A stretch of 64,000 nucleotides of DNA from Tillandsia leiboldiana (lineage: Eukaryota > Streptophyta > Magnoliopsida > Poales > Bromeliaceae), in NCBI GenBank assembly GCA_029204045.2, contig JAQNDB010000197.1, positions 1-64,000 of the forward strand, in the 5' to 3' direction. Position numbers and translations under genes: made by a program. Shown piece by piece: positions 57,543-64,000 of this stretch. Under the pieces are notes generated by a model. That model worked only from the letters and a program-made list of their open reading frames with translations, was not told the DNA's origin and made no database searches. The stretch's first letter is position 1, and each line of letters opens with the position of its first letter.

Positions 57543-58417
57543 AACAACATTGTGCCGGCCGGCCCTCTTATGGCGCCGCTCCGCGCCCGGTTCGGCAAGA
57601 CATTCCGCCGCTCCGCGCCCGGTTCTGATGCGATCCGGTGCTTTCGTGCTCGTGTTTTTTTTTTTTTTCTTTTCTTTTCTTGTCTTGCTTTACTTTACCA
57701 CCGAAATTCTGACTCATTTATCGGAACAATTTACCGCTCGGGATCTCGACCTTGTCCCGGAATCGGCTCCTTCCACCGCCCAGCGAGTAATCGCGAAAAA
57801 TCTACCGAGTGGCCGTGCGAACATTAAAAGAAGAAGAAGAAGAAGAAGGCTCAACGTCTAATTTCGAGAAGCGGCAATAGTTTGGCCGGAATTGATTTTG
57901 CCTGAAGACTGTCGCGCGTTTGGCTGAGCTTAGACGAAAAATTTATTTTTTGAAACAATTTGGTAAAAAATTTCTCTATTCGCTAATAATATTTTTTCCT
58001 AAATTTTATTTTAGAATAATTTAAATTTCGAATTGAAATTTAAATTTGCACAAGAAAATTTAAAATTCGACATTTTAATTTAAAATATTAATTTATAATT
58101 TGAAATTTCAAAATTTGCATTTTGAATTTTTAAATCAAAATTTAAATTTTCAATTTAAAGTCTAAAATCAAAATTTATAAATTTAAAATTGAAAGGTAAA
58201 ATTAAAAGTAAAAATTGCAATTTGAAATATCAAATCTGAAATCTACATTTTTAAATATTTATATTTTTGAACTTAAAATTTAAGATTAAAAAATAATATT
58301 TTGAAATTTGTCATTTGAAAAATTAAAAATTACATTTAATTTTAAATATAGAATCAAAAAAGAATTTAAAATTTGAGTCCGAAATCAAAACAGCCGGGGA
58401 AATTTGCAAAATAATAG

Positions 58418-58536
58418 GGGATGCAACACGAGGACTTCCCAGGGGGTCACCCATCCTAGTACTACTCTCGCCCAAGCATACTTAACTGCGGAGTTCTGAT
58501 GGGATCCAGTGCTTTAGTGCTGGTATGATCGCATCC
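58418..58536 (-). rRNA. 5S rRNA gene, copy 18
   Basis: 119 nt. Class Y (GCATACTTAAC, flank CCGACACCATTG), with GATCCAGTGC for GATCCGGTGC. Confidence 0.93.
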
Positions 58537-59401
58537 GACACCATTGTGCCGGCCGGCACTCTTATGGCGCCGCTCTGCGCCCGGTTCGGCAAGACATTGC
58601 GCCGCTCCGCGCCCGGTTCTGATGGGATCCGGTGCTTTCGTGCTCGTGTTTTTTTTTTCTTTTCTTTTCTTGTCTTGCTTTACTTTACCACCGAAATTCC
58701 TACTCTTTTATCGGAACAATTTACCGCTCGGGATGTCGACCTTGTCCCGGAATCGGCTCCTTCCTCCGCCCAGCGAGTAATCGGCGAAAAATCTACCGAG
58801 TGGCCGTGCGAACATTAAAAGAAGAAGAAGAAGAAGAAGGCTCAACGTCTAATTTCGAGAAGCGGCAATAGTTTGGCCGGAATTGATTTTGCCTGAAGAC
58901 TGTCGCGCGTTTGGCTGAGCTTAGACGGAAAGTTTATTTTTTAAAACAATTTGGTAAAAAATTTCTCTGTTCGTTAATAATATTTTTTCCTAAATTTTAT
59001 TTTAGAATAATTTAAATTTCGAATTGAAATTTAAATTTGCACAAGAAAATTTAAAATTCGACATTTTAATTTAAAATATTAATTTATAATTTGAAATTTT
59101 AAAATTTTCATTTTTAAATCAAAATTTAAATTTTGAATTTAAAGTCTAAAATCAAAATTTAAAAATTTAAAATTCAAAGGTAAAATTTAAAGTAAAAATT
59201 GCAATTTGAAATATCAAATATGAAATCTACATTTTTAAATATTTATATTTTTGAACTTAAAATTTAAGATTAAAAAATAATATTTTGAAATTTGTCATTT
59301 TAAAAATTAAAAATTTAATTTAATTTTAAATCTAGAATCAAAAAAGAATTTAAAATTTGAGTCCGAAATCAAAACAGCCGGGAAAATTTGCAAAATAATG
59401 A

Positions 59402-59520
59402 GAGATGCAACACGAGGACTTCCCAGGGGGTCACCCATCCTAGTACTACTCTCGCCCAAGCATACTTAACTGCGGAGTTCTGATGGGATCCGGTGCTTTA
59501 GTGCTGGTATGATCGCATCC
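59402..59520 (-). rRNA. 5S rRNA gene, copy 19
   Basis: 119 nt. Class Y (GCATACTTAAC, flank CCGACACCATTG), with GAGATGC at the 3' end of the gene. Last full copy before the second gap. Confidence 0.93.
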
Positions 59521-59859
59521 GACACCATTGTGCCGGCCGGCCCTCTTATGGCGCCGCTCCGCGCCCGGTTCGGCAAGACATTGCACCGCTCCGCGCCCGA
59601 TTCTGATGGGATCCGGTGCTTTCGTGCTCGTGTTTTTTTTTTCTTTTCTTTTCTTGTCTTGCTTTACTTTACCACCGAAATTCCTACTCTTTTATCGGAA
59701 CAATTTACCGCTCGGAATGTCGACCTTGTCCCGGAATCGGCTCCTTCCTCCGCCCAGCGAGTAATCGGCGAAAAATCTACCGAGTGGCTGTGCGAACATT
59801 AAAAGAAGAAGAAGAATAAGAAGGCTCAACATCCAATTTCGAGAAGCGGCAATAGTTCG

Positions 59860-60248
59860 GCCCGAATTGATGATTCCTGAAACTGCCGCGCGTGGCTTGA
59901 GCTTAGACCGAAAGTTTATTTTTTAAAACAATTTGGTAAAAAAATTTCGTGCTTCTGTTCGCTATAATATTTTTTCCTAAATTATAGTTTAGAATAATTT
60001 AGATTTTCGAGTGAAATTTAAATTTGCCAAGAAATTGAAAATTCGACAGTTTATTTAAAAATATTAATTTATCATTTGAAATTTCAAAATTTTGCCTTTT
60101 TAATCAATTTAATTTCATTTAAAAGTCCTAAAATCAAAATTTAAAAATTTAAAATTGAGGTAAAATTTAAAGGGTAAAAGGTTGCAATGAAATTCAAATA
60201 TGAAATCTCCATGTTTAAATATTTATATTTTTGAACTTAAAATTTAGA
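59860..60248 (-). repeat. 5S spacer, error-rich contig end
   Basis: Recognisable spacer (GTTTATTTTTTAAAACAATTT and AAATTT words), but with indels every 10-20 bases, such as ATTTCGTGCTTCTGTTCGC, unlike any other unit. It ends at the N gap. Confidence 0.85.
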
Positions 60249-60348
60249 NNNNNNNNNNNNNNNNNNNNNNNNNNNNNNNNNNNNNNNNNNNNNNNNNNNN
60301 NNNNNNNNNNNNNNNNNNNNNNNNNNNNNNNNNNNNNNNNNNNNNNNN
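60249..60348. other. Assembly gap (100 N)
   Basis: Exactly 100 N. Left side is minus-oriented 5S spacer; right side starts with 18 nt of plus-oriented (inverted) 5S spacer and element C. Confidence 0.98.
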
Positions 60349-60366
60349 AAAATAAACTTTCCGTCT
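60349..60366 (+). repeat. Inverted 5S spacer remnant next to element C
   Basis: AAAATAAACTTTCCGTCT is the reverse complement of 33293-33310, the spacer bordering element B. The insertion point is the same base as B's right junction. Confidence 0.9.
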
Positions 60367-61720
60367 TGTTACGGAATTTGAGTTGGCGTAGTTTCGTGAA
60401 AGTCTCAAGTCTTGAAGATTGAAGGTGAAGAAAGTTGGATCATTTAACTCAATCCCTCAAGAAAGAAGAATTCAAAAGGATCAGGTATGTTTTACTAAAG
60501 ATTTGTGTGATCCGAATACTTCTTGTAGTGTAGAAACACTTGGAAGAATCTTTCATTGCAATAAAAATCAAAAACTGACTTGGTGACATGTTCAGGATCC
60601 GGATCAGGTTGTTCGATCCGGATCCCGAAGGTGGTTCGTTCATACACCAGTTCAATCCGGATCGTAGTCCCTCTTGATCCGGATCCCGAACACTGAGTTA
60701 CCATCTCCTTGAACGATCCGGATCAGGCTTCGCAATCCGGATCCCGAACGTTGATGTTTGGTGAACTGTTAGAACGATCCGGATCAAGCACTTCGATCCG
60801 GATCCCGAACCTTCGTTTTCCTGGAATTACCTGACTCGTTACGACGATCCGGATCACAGTTAATCCGATCCGGATCGCCGTCCGTAAAAATCTCAAAGAA
60901 ATGTTAGGTTTTGATTCGTATCTCCTTCCTAGGGTTTCTACCTATAAATAGACCCTAGTGACTCTTTTTCTAGGGTTAATCCTGTGAGTCGAGATAGCCG
61001 TCATTTTTCTGTATCATCTTATACGGCCTCTAGATCCACATATAGAGAAGAAAGGAAATCATTAGAGAATACTCTATGTTTCTTCATCTATATTGATTAG
61101 TTTGATTCTAGGTTTTCATACTCACATCTTGAGTTGAATCAAACTAATGAATACTTAGATGGTATTTCCGATCTATCTTTGATCTAAGTATTCGGCGGAT
61201 CATCACCACCCAAAAACAACGATTTACCCCAAAAATCGGCGCGTGGATTCGCGTGTCCTTGTGGATTCAGGGTTCAACCGCTCTCGTGGATTCGGAGCGA
61301 GGCACGTTCGTGGATTCGAAGGGTGCTATTGGGTGAAGACCGTGGAATCGGTCCGGACGGTCGTGGATTCGACGTTGGACGCCGTGGATTCGGCGTTGGG
61401 CTGCAGATCGTGTATTCAAGAAAGCGTCGCGGAGCGAGCGGAGAAGATCCTCTAGGAGCGTATGGAAAAGGTTGAGTCGTAATTGTGTACGGTAAATCAC
61501 CTTGTACGTGTTTAATTCTAGTGGATTTCTGCCGTGTTATCGGTCCCGTGGTTTTTTACTCCGGTGATGGAGTTTTTCCACGTAAAAATCTTGCGTATAT
61601 TTTTATTTCCGCATTGGGTTTTTATCGCAACGATTTTTGAGTGTTTATACGTTTACACCTATTCACCCCCCTCTAGGTGTTTTTTCCCCTATTTAGATCC
61701 TTATTACATATAACCCAACA
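60367..61720 (+). repeat. 5' LTR of element C (1354 bp)
   Basis: TGTTACGGAATTTGAG to TAACCCAACA. It has the palindrome array at 60594-60884, CTATAAATAG near 60941 and CGTGGATTCG-type words at 61240-61420, with small indels relative to 31942-33292. Confidence 0.92.
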
Positions 61721-61753
61721 AGTGGTATCTAAGCGGGGAATAGGGTTGTAAAC

Positions 61754-64000
61754 ATGGTTGAAGGTAGAAACCATCAACCGACCCCCGTTCTTCGATGGAA
61801 CAAATTATGCGTACTGGAAAGTACGGATGAAAGCCGTTTTAATTTCCATCGACGAACGGGTGTGGCAATCAATTGAATTAGGATGGTCTAATCCAACTGA
61901 TTTATTGGTGATGTTCGCACCTTAAAACCTAGGTCGAAATGGACCAAGGAAGAGTTAGATTCATCTTCTTACAATGGCAAGGGAATTAATGCTATCTTTA
62001 ATGCCTTAATCTCAAACTGAATTCTCCCGCGTCTCGGCATGTGAGACTGCGAAAGAAATCTGGGATGTTCTTCAGGTTACACATGAGGGAACTAACCTCG
62101 TGAAGATTCAGAAACTGCAAATGCTTACGAGCAAGTTTGACTCTATCTTAATGGCAGAAAACGAATCTTTCAACGGACTACTATACACGATTGCAAGACA
62201 TCGTAAACTCATGTGCTAATCTGGGAGAGAAGATTCCAGAATTTAAGATTGTAAGAAAGATCTTAAGAACTCTTCCTGAACGATTTCGCCCAAAGGTTAC
62301 TGCCATTGAAACTATTAAACACCCGGACGAAATACGTGTAGAAGAATTAGTTGGTTCATTACAAACTTATGAAATGACATTTACTACTAACAATTCTTCT
62401 GGAAAGGCATCCACTTCTAAGTCTTCAGGTTATGCGTTGAAAACAACTAAGGAAGAAGACGCAGATACATCCTCCTCAGACGATGACGAGAACCTTTCTA
62501 TGGAGGAATTTGTGAAGCAGCTCGCTCTCTTGACAAGGAAGTTTCGCCGCAACTTTCGAAGGGGTAATTCAAGCAAATCTCCATCCTTCGAAAGTCGAAC
62601 AAAGGCAAGGGTACTTCAGGTTACAAGTCAAGAAAGCAAGAGAACTTCTCAAAGGATAAGAAAAGTTCAGAAGGACAACTACAATGCTTCAAATGTCGAG
62701 GCTACGGCCACATTGCAACGGAGTGTCCTAACAAGTATCCGGCAAAGAAGAAGGCGATGCAAGTCGTCACTTGGGATGACAACTCAACGTCAAATGAGTC
62801 GTCTTCGAGTGATGAAGAAAAGAGCTCCACCGCATTCCACGCGTCCGTATCTTCACCCTTCATGTGCTTTATGGCAAGTACATCCGAGTCGTTGTCCAAC
62901 TCCACTGTTGAAAAGAATGCTACGGACAACGATCGGATGATTCGGAAGGTGAAGATTTTGCTCTAGCCTACCACAGACTTTTGAGGGACTCAAAGAAAGT
63001 GGCTAAGCAAAACAAGAGTTTGAGAGGGAGAGTGCATGATCTCGAAGAAGAAGCAAAAAGAGCGACTTCTCTCTCAAACGCTCTTGAAGTGGAAAGGGAA
63101 CACCTGATAAAGGCAAATGTTTCCCTTCAAGAGTCCAATGAGCAACTTGAGAAGGAACATACAAATCTGGTGGATAACGCGAATCACTTCTCAAAGCTCT
63201 ACAACGAGGCTCGACAGGATAACCTGGAAATGACAAAGACCATTTTCCAACTCAAGAATGACTTACAGCGATTCTCTTCAGGAACGAGTAAGTTGGATAA
63301 ACTTCTTGGTCTTGGTCAATCAAATCGGTTCGGCCTCGGATACACTCAAACTGGAAACAGTCCAAGTTCGAGTGAGACAGTTTTTGTGCCTCAGTCGGTA
63401 TCTCCTCCTCCGACACCGGAATTCAAGACAAACAACGACAACAAACCTACTTCATCCTCTTTGGGATCGTCAAGATCTAAGGTATGTTTTCGTTGTGGTG
63501 TTTCAGGGCACATAAGAAGATATTGCAAGACGGGAGTCGAACGCTCATCTCAAGGACATCTTGCAACAACTACCAAAAAGGCTCCTCCCCGAAAATCAAA
63601 GCAAAACTTTTCAAATGAAAAGAGAATTGGTAGTTCATCGCGCAAGACGATTCCATCAAGGAACAACAATCGCTATAACAAGACGCATTCACCTAGGCAT
63701 ATAACTTCACGACCATTACCGACGCACTCCAAAAGGGTTTGGGTGCGCAAAGGTGAAATTTTCCCTTGTCTTGTTTCCAATGTTTCCTTGCATGCATATG
63801 ATAGTTCGTCTTGGTATCTGGATAGCGGGTGTTCCCGTCACATGACCGGTGACAAAAATAGTTTTCAAAATCTTGAGAAAATCTCCGGAGGACACGTAGT
63901 TTTCGGAGACGGTCGATCTTCCAAAATTGTTGGAAAGGGACGGTAGCTATTCCAGATGGCCCGATTTTGAAAAACGTCTTATTTGTTGATGGCCTTAAGA
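61754..64000 (+). pseudogene. Copia gag-pol of element C (frame breaks, 3' end outside window)
   Basis: ATG at 61754 reads MVEGRN, then shifts at once because of an inserted C (AACCATC for AACATC). The gag block, both zinc knuckles (CFKCRGYGHIATEC near 62671 in a broken frame; CFRCGVSGHIRRYC near 63485), the coiled coil and protease WYLDSGCSRHMTG (about 63811) are present. Further single-base losses relative to B lie near 62590 (one G), 62931 (one A) and 63937 (one A in a run). They look like unpolished long-read errors rather than decay, because substitutions are almost absent. Confidence 0.85.

Larger units (their letters stand above)
33293..60248 (-). repeat. 5S rDNA tandem array, units of about 985 bp
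   Basis: Head-to-tail units with start-to-start distances of 974-997 bp where uninterrupted. Each has, in minus-strand order: a GA/CT-rich tract with an (AGA)n microsatellite, a poly-A/G tract, a truncated 5S copy, a GC-rich stretch with GGCCGGCC, the 119-nt 5S gene, a T4 terminator and about 450 bp of very AT-rich spacer made of AAATTT words. It is interrupted by 39952-44532 and 54904-55500 and by a 100-N gap. Because 48866-55376 repeats 42246-48765, the real unit count is probably lower by about four. Plus-strand ORFs of 60-117 codons (MIASNN..., MCRPALL...) recur in every unit and are not genes. Confidence 0.95.
60367..64000 (+). mobile_element. Ty1/copia element C (5' part), inverted near-copy of element B
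   Basis: 5' LTR 60367-61720, primer site variant TGGTATCTAAGC (61723-61734), gag-pol from 61754, running off the window in protease. It follows the reverse complement of about 29.66-33.31 kb, including the 5S junction and B-specific features such as the 5' LTR stretch CGAGATAGCCGTCATTTTTC. Differences are mostly single-base indels, densest in the first 2 kb. Either a true inverted duplication or the same locus assembled twice; I favour the latter. Confidence 0.9.

Overview
This window is plant nuclear DNA made almost entirely of repeats. Three things point to a flowering plant: Sirevirus-type Ty1/copia retrotransposons (a plant lineage), Ty3/gypsy elements with very long LTRs, and a tandem 5S rRNA gene array whose 119-nt genes follow the angiosperm 5S sequence. 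I find no ordinary host protein-coding gene. Most open reading frames are chance frames in LTRs, minisatellites or 5S spacers.

Layout. 1-15899 is a nest of Ty3/gypsy elements. A decayed outer element (pol remnants 1-1837, polypurine tract, LTR from 1851) is split by a second gypsy element at 5658-15792. That second element has two 3.3-kb LTRs, a 5-bp target duplication (ATTGT), a Met-tRNA primer site and a badly deleted pol. 15900-22251 is copia element A (plus strand): a 5' LTR and a gag-pol broken by two stops and two frameshifts, cut off near the end of RNase H. 22252-33292 is copia element B (minus strand): two LTRs of about 1.35 kb, primer site, gag-pol, an extra downstream ORF and a polypurine tract. 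33293-60248 is a 5S rDNA array on the minus strand with units of about 985 bp. It is interrupted by a 4.58-kb LTR-type insertion (39952-44532, duplication TGCTC) and by a 597-bp inverted-repeat element inside a 5S gene (54904-55500). 60349-64000 is copia element C (plus strand), starting from 18 nt of inverted 5S spacer.

Two runs of exactly 100 N (48766-48865 and 60249-60348) mark scaffold joins. The 6.5 kb before the first gap (42246-48765) is repeated at 48866-55376, starting exactly at the second contig's first base and ending exactly at the first contig's last base. This looks like an unmerged contig overlap, so the number of 5S genes and insertions is inflated. The sequence after the second gap is a noisy reverse complement of about 29.6-33.3 kb, again starting at the contig edge. 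Single-base indels cluster beside both gaps.

Biologically, the most interesting parts are three. The 5S array has long units, each with a second truncated 5S 5' fragment, at least four interspersed unit classes, and an A-box dinucleotide that differs from the usual plant sequence in every copy. The Sirevirus family carries arrays of the palindrome GATCCGGATC in its LTRs and again in its internal 3' region, two zinc knuckles around a coiled coil, and a coiled-coil accessory ORF. Element B joins the gypsy/copia nest to the 5S array without a target duplication, so it is either a recombinant element or a chimeric join.
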